From the NCBI GenBank assembly GCA_013314795.1, contig JABUEZ010000063.1:1-9929 (forward strand): 9,929 bases of DNA. Direction: 5' to 3'. Within the stretch, counting starts at the first letter, position 1. Each line of letters starts with the position of its first letter. The position numbers and the translations under genes are program-made. This DNA comes from Candidatus Profundicultor aquiphilus (GTDB taxonomy: Bacteria; Atribacterota; Atribacteria; Atribacterales; Caldatribacteriaceae). Shown here in pieces: positions 1-7,985 of this stretch. The notes beneath the pieces are model-generated. The model saw nothing but the letters and a program-made list of their open reading frames with translations, did no database searches and was not told the DNA's origin.

Positions 1-597
1 AGTCTCTTTAAAGCAAAACAGGTTGGTTTCCAGGTAGAAGCACTCCTCACCATGTTGAGCGACCAGGGTGACTTCACCGCAGGGTATCGCCTGTCTCTTC
101 CCTTTTTGCGTCGTCAGGCTGAGGCGATGGGTATACCGCTCTTTTACGAACACGCCTCCTGGGGAGACTATGAAAAGCATTTTTTGCGTATGCTCTCTCG
201 TTTGCGAGTAATGGGTATTGAGGGTGGCATTTTTGGAGACATTGACCTCTGGCCCCACCGGGAATGGGTGGAAAAGGTGTGTGCGGAAACTGGTCTAACT
301 CCTTACCTTCCTCTCTGGGGGAAAGAGCGATTGGAAGTGGCTCGAGAAATTGTCGATAGTGGTTTTGAAGCATACGTTGTGGTGGTAAAGGATCAGTTCT
401 TGCCGCCTTCTTTCCTGGGTCGCCGTTATGACCTTAAGCTGGTGGAAGAACTTCAGAATCTTGGTGTGGATGTCTGTGCCGAAGAAGGAGAATTCCATAC
501 CGTGGTAGTCAACGGTCCTCCCTATAAGTATCGAGTACAGTGCTCTTTTGGAGGAATCAGGAGAGAAGAGGGATGTCACATTTTGGAAGTCGAGTGA
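1..597 (+). CDS. Dph6-like ATP pyrophosphatase (diphthine-ammonia ligase family), 5' truncated
   Basis: The reading frame is open from base 1 and gives 198 residues before the stop. The ATG at base 52 is internal, because the sequence before it (FKAKQVGFQVEALLTM) already fits the family. Family members have about 220 residues, so the N-terminus with the SGGKDS-type PP-loop lies outside the window. Visible family motifs are GIPL with a following acidic stretch, GDIDLWPHREWVE (bases 238-276), PLWG (310-321), FLGR, and the C-terminal GEFHT (487-501) followed by VNGPPY. The family adenylates a substrate and releases pyrophosphate. In eukaryotes and archaea Dph6 amidates diphthine on elongation factor 2. 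Bacteria lack diphthamide, so the bacterial substrate is unknown and the enzyme name is only a family label. It ends 59 bases before mre11, with a possible weak promoter between, so it may or may not be cotranscribed with the repair genes. The family call is firm; the function is not. Confidence 0.85.
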   Translation, partial: SLFKAKQVGFQVEALLTMLSDQGDFTAGYRLSLPFLRRQAEAMGIPLFYEHASWGDYEKHFLRMLSRLRVMGIEGGIFGDIDLWPHREWVEKVCAETGLTPYLPLWGKERLEVAREIVDSGFEAYVVVVKDQFLPPSFLGRRYDLKLVEELQNLGVDVCAEEGEFHTVVVNGPPYKYRVQCSFGGIRREEGCHILEVE

Positions 598-610
598 AAT
601 TCGGTGTTCG

Positions 611-619
611 TGGTAAAAT
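611..619 (+). promoter_or_regulatory. possible extended -10 element upstream of mre11
   Basis: The 59-base gap between the Dph6-like gene and mre11 contains TGGTAAAAT, an extended -10 (TG, one base, then 5 of 6 matches to TATAAT). No recognisable -35 box lies 16-18 bases upstream, which is tolerable for extended -10 promoters but weakens the call. Transcription would start near base 626 and give a leader of about 30 bases that carries the AGGAG ribosome binding site at 642-646. If real, it would drive the repair operon independently of the upstream gene. Confidence 0.3.
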
Positions 620-656
620 AAAAAAGAGTTCTGGAGTCGTTAGGAGTTAAGGTGGG

Positions 657-1820
657 ATGGCGTTGAAGCCACGGGTCAAAGTTCTCCATACCGCTGACTG
701 GCACATTGGTCTTTCTTCCTGGAAGACTCAACGAGAGGTTGAACGTCTGGAAGAGCAGAAAGAGTGTCTGGACGAGATGCTTGCGGTGGCAAAAGAGGAA
801 AAGGTTAACCTTGTTGTCCACGCGGGCGACCTTTTTCATCACTCTTATCATCCTCCCAAAGAAGCCATTCGCCTTGCTGTAGATACCATCGATGCTTTTA
901 CCCAACTTGCACCATTCGTGTGGGTGGTAGGGAATCATGACTGGTACGCGGTGGAGCCGTTACGAAATTTCTTCCCAGAAAAGGTTGTGGTCATCAAGGA
1001 TTTCGCTGTGCGACACCTCGAAGATATTGGGGTGAGTATCTTTCCCCTTCCTTATTTGAGCCTGGCGCGCTTTTTGGGAAGCGGTCCAGGTAGCGAGAGC
1101 CAGAGTTCTGCCAGAGAGAACATCCACGGTTACATGGAGAAGTGGAAAGAAAGTCGCCGTTCCTTCTTCTGGAATATTCTGGTGGCTCATGTGACCATTG
1201 AAGATCTGGCCTTGCACTATCTCGAAGCCAATGCCAACCGGGAAGTTTTCCTAAAAAAAGGAGATCTTCCTTCCTTTTTTCACTATGGTGCTTTTGGGCA
1301 TCTCCATGACATGATTCCTCTCCGAGAGCCATTTCCCATCCAGTATCCCTCTTCGCTCGTTCCCGATAATTTCAAACAGGCGGGAAAAAAAGGTGGGGGA
1401 TTCGTAGTGGTAGAACTTTGTGAGGGAGAGCAGGCCAAAATCACACCCCACTTTTTTGAGAGTTCTCGCCTTCTGAGTTTTGATCTTGAGGAAAAGGTGG
1501 ATAAAAAGGCAGTGCAGGCTATGATTGAGGAGCATCTCGGTCCCAGGAGGAACTACGTTCGCTTGCGCATTCGAGAGGAGATCATGGATGCCGAGTGGTG
1601 TCGGAGTCTCAAGGAGTTGCAGGGGGAAAACTGGAAGGTGGTAATGATGGAAGTGATCCCCAGAGAACGTGAGTCAGTGGAGGTAGAGGAGCCGGTGGAA
1701 TTAGGCACCATCCCCCAGCTTTTTTCCCGGTTTTGTCAGGATAATAATTTTCCCAAAGAGGTGGTGCACCTTTTTGAGTTCTACTATCGAAATGTGCTGG
1801 AGGAAGGGGAAGCGGAGTGA
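657..1820 (+). CDS. sbcD: Mre11/SbcD-type DNA double-strand-break repair nuclease
   Basis: This is a 387-residue Mn-dependent phosphoesterase that acts as the nuclease subunit of the Mre11-Rad50 (SbcCD) complex, which trims blocked or hairpin DNA ends. All calcineurin-like metal-binding motifs are present in order: DWH (D14, H16), GDLFH (D58), GNHD (N93, H94, D95), an isolated catalytic-region histidine (AHVT, H178) and GHLH (H215, H217). After the last motif comes QYPSSLVP, the usual YPGS-type turn, then a capping region. The C-terminal helices (about 350-385, PQLFSRF...FEFYYRNVLEE) match the segment that binds the base of the Rad50 coiled coil. The ATG at 657 is chosen because AGGAG lies at 642-646 and the first beta strand (VKVLHTADWH) follows directly. 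The stop overlaps the rad50 start by 4 bases (GTGA), so translation is probably coupled. The symbol follows bacterial usage; mre11 is the archaeal name. Confidence 0.95.
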   Translation: MALKPRVKVLHTADWHIGLSSWKTQREVERLEEQKECLDEMLAVAKEEKVNLVVHAGDLFHHSYHPPKEAIRLAVDTIDAFTQLAPFVWVVGNHDWYAVEPLRNFFPEKVVVIKDFAVRHLEDIGVSIFPLPYLSLARFLGSGPGSESQSSARENIHGYMEKWKESRRSFFWNILVAHVTIEDLALHYLEANANREVFLKKGDLPSFFHYGAFGHLHDMIPLREPFPIQYPSSLVPDNFKQAGKKGGGFVVVELCEGEQAKITPHFFESSRLLSFDLEEKVDKKAVQAMIEEHLGPRRNYVRLRIREEIMDAEWCRSLKELQGENWKVVMMEVIPRERESVEVEEPVELGTIPQLFSRFCQDNNFPKEVVHLFEFYYRNVLEEGEAE

Positions 1821-4800
1821 GGCCGATACGACTCATAGCACGCAAATTTCTGGGTCTTGAAGATGTAGAAATACGTTTTGACCAGGGAGATCTTTTTGTG
1901 GTTGTCGGTCCCAACGGGGCTGGTAAATCCTCCATCCTGGAAGCGCTGTTTTTTGCTCTTTATGGTCGGGGTATCAGGGTGGAGCGGGGTCGCCAGGAAC
2001 TTCTTCATCGGGGTTTTTCCAAAGATACCATGCGGGTGGAGTTGGAATTCTTTCTGGGAGACAGGTTCTTCCGGGTTATTCGGGAATTTTCCCTGAAAAG
2101 GGGAGGAGCTGCGGTTTTGGAAAGGCGGGAAGGAGAAATTTGGAAACCCATCTGTTCGGGGGAACAGGCTGTTAATAGAGAAATTGAAAAGATTTTGGGA
2201 TTTGATGCCAGCACGTTCCGCTCTTCGGTTTTTCTGGCGCAGGGAGAAACTCTGAACTTTGTCGAAGCCACTCCAGCGGACCGTTTTCGCATTTTAAGCA
2301 GTCTTTTTGGTCTTGACATTCTCGATGTGGTTAGGGAGAAGGCAAGGGAAGATTTTAATCGCCTGGAGGGTGAAATCAATCCCCAAGAAGCGCGCCTCCG
2401 AATTTTAGAAGAAAAAAATCTGATCAAAGAGAAAGAGCATTTAGAGGAGGAAATAAGTCGGGTTCGGGAGATTTTGGCTGCGTTAAGGAGAGAAGAGGAA
2501 CAGAGTAGGGAACGGTTGCAGAACCTGGAGCGCCTTCTGGTGCTTTCTCGTTCTCGGGAGGAAGAGCAGAAAAAAAGGGAAGAACTTTTGATCGAGAAAG
2601 CCATGGCCTGTGAGAAGGCTAAGGAGGATCAGATTATTGTTGAGGCTCAGCGAGTGAAACTGGATTTCTGGCAGCCATGGCAGGAGTGCTTGAGAGATGT
2701 TCGAAAGATCGTGGAAGGAATCGAAAAGGGCAATATGAAACTGGAGGAGATAAAAGCCGAAGAAAAAAATACCTGTTCTCTGCTCGAAATCAACCAGGAG
2801 AAGAAGAAAGCCCTGTTAGAGGAACTCAGCGGTTTTCGAGAAAAGGAAAAGGCCTTTAAGGGACTTGTGCCTGCGATTGAAGAGATTAAAAGGCTCAAAC
2901 CTGAAGTCTCTTTTCTGAATCAGGGGATTCGGGATACTCGGGAAAAGTTAAGCGAATTACAAAGAGAAAGCTCTGCCGTGGAAAAGGAATCTGAACGGCT
3001 TGAGAAAGAGGTTCTTGTTCTGGGAGAGCGCCTCAAGGCTTTGGAGGAAGAAGTTTTGGATCTCAGAGAAAAAGAAAAGGTAGCAGGACCTCTTTATGAG
3101 CAGTGGTTTGGTTACCTTAAAGATCTGGAATCCCTACGGAGAGAAGAGAAGAGATTGAATGGTGAGGGAGAAAGATGGAGGAAGGAAAGGGGAAAAATTG
3201 TTGAAGCTCTGAAAAAGGTAAAGGAAGATTTTCAGGAAGTGCAGAGGAAGCAGGAGGCTTTTGAACAGGAATACCGGAAGAAATCACGAGCATTTATGGT
3301 GGAAACACTACGGAAGGAATGGGCTGAAAATGGGGTTTGCCCGGTTTGTGGAACACCTGTTCCTTTCCAGGGAATTGAAAAGGAGGAACACATTGATTTC
3401 CTGGAGTGGGAGACCAGTTACCGGAAATTGCAGGAGGCAGTAACACGTTTTAAAACTCAGATGGGACATCTGGAGGAGCGTCTCGAAGAAATTTCCAAGG
3501 AAGAGGAACGTATCGCAAGAGAGCGAGAGAGAGTTGGGTTAGAAATTGGTGAGAGAGAACGGCAAAAAAGTGGAGTTGAAGCAGAACTTCGGCAGATTTT
3601 GAAGGATTTGAAATGGAAGGAAGAAAAATTCAATGTGGAGATATTGCGAGGAATCATTCGGACCAGGGAAGGGGAACTTGAACAGGTGCGGCGCCAGCAT
3701 GCCGAGGGGGAAAAAGAGTTAACCCGGCAAAAGGAAAAGCAAGCAAGCCTTAAAAACCGTGAAGCTGAGTTGATTGCAAAGCTCCAGGAGATGGAAGAAC
3801 GGTGTAGGGAACTCGATGGAGAACTGGAGAAACAGAGAAAGAAAGTTTCGGTATTCCTTCAGGAGATGCGGATAGAAAGCGAGATTTCCATGGCGGAAGT
3901 CTTCTTTGAGGAGGCTTTTGCAGCCATTACCGAGCAATTGGATAAGCTTGGGAAAGACTTGAATGAGATGCTGGTGGAGGAGCGGGGAATAGAGGAAAGA
4001 CTTCGAAATTTGGACGAGAGAAGAAAGGAACTGGAGAAGGAGCTCCTTCTTTTGGAAGTGGAACGGGAACGAAGCGAAAAAGAAGAAAAAGCAAGGAGAA
4101 ACCTTTTCCAGCAAGAACTGGAGTGTCTGGGATGGAGTGAAACCTATTTCCTCGAGTTTGCAGACAAAAAGAGGGGAAACTGGCAGGAATACCTGAGTAA
4201 AATTGAGGGATCCTTGCGGCAGGTTGAAGAGAGAATTGCATCTCTGGAGGAGGAAGAGCAAAATCTCGTCGATAACTTAAAGATAAAGGATGAGACTGTG
4301 AAGCTTCAAGAAGTGGTGGAGGAAGAAAAGAAGCGGTATGGCTGCTTGCGAAACGAGGTGGGGGAGAGAGAAAACAGCTTGGGAAGACTCAATGCTACAT
4401 TGGAGAACGTGAATGCGGAGCTTAGAGAGTGGCAGGAGTTAGCTCGGGAAATTGCGGAAAAGAAAAGAAAGAGAGAAATACTTGAACAACTCCTCACGGC
4501 GCTTGAGGCCCGGAACTTTAAGAATTATCTTCTGGCAGTCCTTTTTCAAAAGCTGGAGGAAGAAGCTTCCCAGCTTTTGTTTTTCCTTTCCGGGGAACGG
4601 TATGTGCTCCGGATGAAAAGCGAGGGTGGAAAAGCGCAAATGGTGGTGGTTGATCACCATTTTGGACAGGAGGAGCGCTTTCTCCATGAGTGTTCTGGTG
4701 GCGAAAAGACTTTGATCGCTCTGGCTCTGGCGCTGGCAATCTCTCGATTGTGGCTTAAGGAACGGGGACACAAAAGAACGTTAGATTGCCTTTTTATCGA

Positions 4801-4996
4801 TGAAGGCTTCTCGCCTCTTGATCGGGAACATCTCGAGCTTGTGGCTGATGCCATCTTACGTTTGGGGAAAGATGGGAAAATGGTTGGCATTGTAACCCAT
4901 GATTCGCTTTTTGCAGAATATTTTCCACTTCATTTGGTGGTAAGGGAGGGAAAAGCTTCTTGGAAGAAGAACCTCGAGTCTTTGCCGATTTCGTAG
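1817..4996 (+). CDS. sbcC: Rad50/SbcC-type SMC-like ATPase with zinc hook
   Basis: This 1059-residue protein is the ATPase subunit of the Mre11-Rad50 complex. It clamps DNA ends and gates the nuclease through ATP-driven dimerisation. The N-terminal half-domain has Walker A GPNGAGKSS (residues 31-39) and the Q-loop region (VFLAQGE, near 140). Two long Glu/Lys-rich coiled-coil arms run roughly over residues 170-500 and 530-880. Between them is the zinc hook CPVC (C508, C511), almost exactly at mid-protein. The C-terminal half-domain carries the signature CSGGEK (959-964), Walker B LFIDEG (D995, E996) and the H-loop VTHD (H1028). No ATPase motif is missing. The GTG start at 1817 is supported by the family-typical first strand (MRPIRLIARKF), the GGAGGAAGGGG tract just upstream, and the 4-base overlap with the mre11 stop. 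The 3' end overlaps the nurA start. Length is normal for Rad50/SbcC. Confidence 0.96.
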   Translation: MRPIRLIARKFLGLEDVEIRFDQGDLFVVVGPNGAGKSSILEALFFALYGRGIRVERGRQELLHRGFSKDTMRVELEFFLGDRFFRVIREFSLKRGGAAVLERREGEIWKPICSGEQAVNREIEKILGFDASTFRSSVFLAQGETLNFVEATPADRFRILSSLFGLDILDVVREKAREDFNRLEGEINPQEARLRILEEKNLIKEKEHLEEEISRVREILAALRREEEQSRERLQNLERLLVLSRSREEEQKKREELLIEKAMACEKAKEDQIIVEAQRVKLDFWQPWQECLRDVRKIVEGIEKGNMKLEEIKAEEKNTCSLLEINQEKKKALLEELSGFREKEKAFKGLVPAIEEIKRLKPEVSFLNQGIRDTREKLSELQRESSAVEKESERLEKEVLVLGERLKALEEEVLDLREKEKVAGPLYEQWFGYLKDLESLRREEKRLNGEGERWRKERGKIVEALKKVKEDFQEVQRKQEAFEQEYRKKSRAFMVETLRKEWAENGVCPVCGTPVPFQGIEKEEHIDFLEWETSYRKLQEAVTRFKTQMGHLEERLEEISKEEERIARERERVGLEIGERERQKSGVEAELRQILKDLKWKEEKFNVEILRGIIRTREGELEQVRRQHAEGEKELTRQKEKQASLKNREAELIAKLQEMEERCRELDGELEKQRKKVSVFLQEMRIESEISMAEVFFEEAFAAITEQLDKLGKDLNEMLVEERGIEERLRNLDERRKELEKELLLLEVERERSEKEEKARRNLFQQELECLGWSETYFLEFADKKRGNWQEYLSKIEGSLRQVEERIASLEEEEQNLVDNLKIKDETVKLQEVVEEEKKRYGCLRNEVGERENSLGRLNATLENVNAELREWQELAREIAEKKRKREILEQLLTALEARNFKNYLLAVLFQKLEEEASQLLFFLSGERYVLRMKSEGGKAQMVVVDHHFGQEERFLHECSGGEKTLIALALALAISRLWLKERGHKRTLDCLFIDEGFSPLDREHLELVADAILRLGKDGKMVGIVTHDSLFAEYFPLHLVVREGKASWKKNLESLPIS
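4944..4962 (+). promoter_or_regulatory. ribosome binding site and TTG start of nurA inside the end of rad50
   Basis: GGGAGGG at 4944-4950 lies 9 bases before the TTG at 4960-4962, all within the last codons of rad50. No ATG, GTG or other TTG follows in this frame before the conserved part of the protein, so this is the best-supported start. The 37-base overlap suggests translational coupling. Confidence 0.6.
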
Positions 4997-6006
4997 AGTT
5001 TTTCCGCCATGTTCATGCTCAGATCGATCACTGGGGTGATGGCGAAGATTCGTTTGCCCATGTTTCGCTCTTTGAGGACCATCTGCAGCCTGTTGCGGAG
5101 TTTGGAGAGATTGCAGACTGGGAAGGATGGCGAAGTACTTCGTATGGTGACACCGAAAAAGCCTTTTTTGTCGATGGACGAATGCGCATCCATGCTCGGA
5201 TTCTTTTTGGAGAACACGTCCTTCTCCTTGGGGAACTCCTGGCAGGGTATGCCATCTGGGAGAAGAACCGGGGTATCTCCATGGGGTTTTCTCCTCAAAA
5301 TCCACCCTCTATGGAGCGAGTTCTGGGGGCTCCTGAAGGGATATTTTGGGGAAAAGAAATTCAGAAACGGATTTTGAATCTCGGTGGAAACTTTGTGTTC
5401 AAAATAGAGGAATCGAGGCGTATTTCCCGGAGTCCACAGAACATTGAGACTTCTCAGCAGGCTCTTTTCAATGTTCTTTCTCGTTTGGAAGAACAGGTAA
5501 CTCAACAACTTCTTCGCCAGGGTGTGCCGGTTATCAAGGATGGAGTTCTTCATCCCAATGAAGGCTTTGTTTTTCAACCGGGCGTAGGTCCGGTGGGCCT
5601 CGTCAAGCGAATTGAACAGCTTCCTCTTTCTGCGGAAAAAAGGGAAGCGCTGTTCCGCCTGGGTCGAGGACAAAGAACTCCTTTTTTGAGTTGTCCTCTT
5701 GGAGAGAACCTTCTCAAGGTATTTTCGTATCTTCGACTCACCGAGAGGGATGATCGTTTTCCCTGGAAGGGTCTGGTGCGTCTGGAGATGGTACTCCAGA
5801 AACAAGCTTTTCCGGCAATGAAGGGGGAGTTGGGGCGGTTCTTCGATCGTCTGGCCGGGTTTTTGCCCACTTTAACGGCTGACTTTCCTTGGCGGAGACT
5901 TCCAGAAAATATTTTCCCCATCATTGCTCTGGAGGATGCTCTGGGACAATTTTTTGCTTCGTCTTCCTGGATTCAATATCTCTGGACAAAGAGTTTGTGG
6001 AGGTAG
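4960..6006 (+). CDS. nurA: NurA-type 5'-3' nuclease
   Basis: This 348-residue protein matches the NurA nuclease fold (RNase H-like). In archaea, NurA works with the HerA translocase to resect the 5' strand at double-strand breaks. The expected pattern is visible. FFVDGRMR (D72) is the first catalytic Asp-Gly motif, followed by two hydrophobic strands (HARILFGEHVLLLGELLAGY). VIKDGVL (D194) is the second Asp-Gly motif, and GLVKRIEQ (K216) is the family's conserved lysine strand. VRLEM and a C-terminal helix (ALEDALGQ) follow. The pattern of acidic residues supports an active enzyme, but exact catalytic residues beyond D72 and D194 are inferred. The gene overlaps rad50 by 37 bases and ends 3 bases before herA, the normal partner, which strengthens the call. 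A long minus-strand frame over the same region has no recognisable domain. Sequence conservation in NurA is low, so the assignment rests on motifs plus context. Confidence 0.88.
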   Translation: MEEEPRVFADFVEFFRHVHAQIDHWGDGEDSFAHVSLFEDHLQPVAEFGEIADWEGWRSTSYGDTEKAFFVDGRMRIHARILFGEHVLLLGELLAGYAIWEKNRGISMGFSPQNPPSMERVLGAPEGIFWGKEIQKRILNLGGNFVFKIEESRRISRSPQNIETSQQALFNVLSRLEEQVTQQLLRQGVPVIKDGVLHPNEGFVFQPGVGPVGLVKRIEQLPLSAEKREALFRLGRGQRTPFLSCPLGENLLKVFSYLRLTERDDRFPWKGLVRLEMVLQKQAFPAMKGELGRFFDRLAGFLPTLTADFPWRRLPENIFPIIALEDALGQFFASSSWIQYLWTKSLWR

Positions 6007-6009
6007 TCT

Positions 6010-7974
6010 ATGGTGGAGACAATGCTTGGTACAGTGACCGGCCTCAAGGAAGTGACGCCATATCGTTTCTGGATTCGGATGAATTCTTCAGTGGCCAGGG
6101 TCCTTGCTCTGGACGAAATTGTGAAAGTGCAGTACTCCTGGGGGAGAGATACTTTTCTTGCTTACGGGGTCATTACCGAAATCGTTGCTTCCTGGGATGG
6201 GACGATTTCGAGTGGCTACCAGGAAGAAGCCTGTTTTGAGGGCATTTACCAGGGGATACCGCTGTACCTGGGACAGGTTGTGGTAACCAGGGTTTTGAAA
6301 CAGGAGGAGAATGACTGGGTTACCGTGGCTCCTTCCCTTCCGCCGCCGGTGGGGGAACGGGTAATGCGAGTGTCCTCAGGAGAAGTCGATGTAGCGCTGG
6401 GGTTTGACCAGCTCAAGAAGGGGAAAAGGGGTTTACCTTTTGGGGTGCTTGCAGGGGGAGAGGTGGCTTGTCTCGATCTCAAGTATATCCTGGGGGATAA
6501 CGGTGCTCACATCAACGTGAGTGGACAATCTGGTGTGGCAGCGAAAACCTCATATGCGACATTTCTTCTCTGGATGCTTCTTTACTACCCCCGCAGTAAT
6601 GCTATGGTTGATTCACCCTTTTCTAATACGCTCCTTGAGAGTCGGGCTATTATCTTTAATGTGAAAGGAGAGAGTTTACTTTTTCTCGATTACTGGAACC
6701 TGGAGTGGCAAAAGGCGCGGGATTCCTCAGGTGAGGAAAATCGCCAGTTCCAGGAATGGGAGGGGATGTTCAAAAGTTTCGGAGTGGAGCCCCATCCCTT
6801 TGAAAATGTGAAGGTAATGGTGGCTCCAAAAGATACCAGGGGAACACCGAATCTGGCGCGTTCCCGGAGTCAGGTTTCTGTCTATGGATGGGATATTCTC
6901 GATATCGTGGAACTGGGCCTTATACCCCTTATGTTTGATCCCGAAGAATTGGAGCGAAACCCCAATTTTAGTCTGGCGGTGAGCGTGATTGAGGATCTTT
7001 TCCGGGAACGCTACGACAGGTTGGTTGACGAAGCCAGAAAAGAGTTGAGCCAGCCTTCTTTATACAACGTGACCTTTGAGGTGGGGGGTCTAGATCGCCG
7101 GAGTTTGGTGCGGGTGTACCTTCACGCGGTGGCCCTGGCCGATGGGAATCCGGAAGAAGTTCTCCAGAGAATTGGGCTTCCCAATGATTGCCAGGATTTT
7201 GTGCATATGTTCCACGGTGTGGAAGACGAGGAAGAAGGAGATGTGGCTCAGGCACTGCAGCGAGAAAAAATTGAGGAGCGGACCATCCTGGCCATTTCTC
7301 GTCGCCTGCGCATGGCTCAGAAGGCTTTTCTTGGGAAACTCTGGCGGAGGATAGAGGTGGAAGCCTTTCGGGAAATCCAGAAAGTTCCTGAGCCATCGTA
7401 CCGCATTGATTGGAATCGTCCTGGAGGGGTGACAATCGTTGATATTGCCAAGCTCGGTCGTTCTGGACAGGCTTTTGTGGTGGGAGCGATTCTCCGGGAA
7501 GTGATGTATGCCAAAGAGGAACAGTTCCTGCAAGAGCCGGTCTTTATCTATCTTGACGAGTTGAATAAGTACGCACCCCGGGAGGGGGGAGGTCCCCTGG
7601 GGGCTATCTTTCAGGATGTGGCCGAGCGGGGCCGGTCGTTCCGGGTGATTCTTCTGGGGGCGGAGCAAACTGCGTCTCAGGTCGATTACCGGGTGGTGAC
7701 ACAGGCGTCAACGATGGTGGTGGGAAGGCAAAAGCTAGCCGAGCTTTCCAAGCCGGAATATGCGCATCTTCAGGGAAATCTCCGGGAACGTGCTTCGGCG
7801 CTTCTGCCTGGGGAAGTGATCGTGGATCAACCCTTTTTGCGGTTGCCCCTTGCAGTCCGTTTTCCTCTCACGCCCTGGGCCACTTCCGAGGAAGACCGTG
7901 GTGAAAAGTATTCGAAAGATAGAATGGCCATTCCTGATAACCCCGAAGATTTCTTAAAAAGACTTCTTGAATAG
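6010..7974 (+). CDS. herA: HerA-like hexameric ATPase/DNA translocase
   Basis: This 654-residue protein is of the HerA/FtsK superfamily (DUF87 and HAS-barrel type). HerA forms a hexameric ring that pumps DNA and activates NurA. The N-terminal HAS barrel spans about residues 1-110. The ATPase core starts near 145 (FGVLAGGEVACLDL). Its P-loop, GQSGVAAKTS (172-181), departs from the canonical GxxxxGK[ST], although its Lys-Thr is kept. Walker B is IYLDELNKYAP (513-523, D516, E517). A later stretch, ERGRSFRVILLGAEQT (539-554), matches the sensor region, and DYR (R561) may supply an arginine finger. A helical insertion lies between P-loop and Walker B (about 300-450). The ATG at 6010 has a strong GGAGGT at 5999-6004, five bases upstream and overlapping the nurA stop. 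From memory, homologues with G-SGVA-KTS loops occur in other bacterial HerA-like proteins, so the loop is probably a subfamily trait and not a defect. Confidence 0.92.
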   Translation: MVETMLGTVTGLKEVTPYRFWIRMNSSVARVLALDEIVKVQYSWGRDTFLAYGVITEIVASWDGTISSGYQEEACFEGIYQGIPLYLGQVVVTRVLKQEENDWVTVAPSLPPPVGERVMRVSSGEVDVALGFDQLKKGKRGLPFGVLAGGEVACLDLKYILGDNGAHINVSGQSGVAAKTSYATFLLWMLLYYPRSNAMVDSPFSNTLLESRAIIFNVKGESLLFLDYWNLEWQKARDSSGEENRQFQEWEGMFKSFGVEPHPFENVKVMVAPKDTRGTPNLARSRSQVSVYGWDILDIVELGLIPLMFDPEELERNPNFSLAVSVIEDLFRERYDRLVDEARKELSQPSLYNVTFEVGGLDRRSLVRVYLHAVALADGNPEEVLQRIGLPNDCQDFVHMFHGVEDEEEGDVAQALQREKIEERTILAISRRLRMAQKAFLGKLWRRIEVEAFREIQKVPEPSYRIDWNRPGGVTIVDIAKLGRSGQAFVVGAILREVMYAKEEQFLQEPVFIYLDELNKYAPREGGGPLGAIFQDVAERGRSFRVILLGAEQTASQVDYRVVTQASTMVVGRQKLAELSKPEYAHLQGNLRERASALLPGEVIVDQPFLRLPLAVRFPLTPWATSEEDRGEKYSKDRMAIPDNPEDFLKRLLE

Positions 7975-7985
7975 GAGGTAGGACC

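Noticed and set aside
2005..2604. Minus-strand open frame of 199 codons opposite rad50
   Set aside because: Its Ser/Arg-rich composition is the mirror of Glu/Lys-rich coiled-coil codons; there is no domain and rad50 is unambiguous here.
3201..3700. Repeated GAA/GAG/AAG-rich sequence within rad50 as a DNA repeat or CRISPR-like array
   Set aside because: This is the purine-rich coding of coiled-coil heptads; there is no regular repeat unit or spacer pattern.
4930..5805. Long minus-strand open frame (291 codons) opposite nurA
   Set aside because: It has no recognisable domain and no good ribosome binding site, and it lies opposite a frame with clear NurA motifs and operon context.
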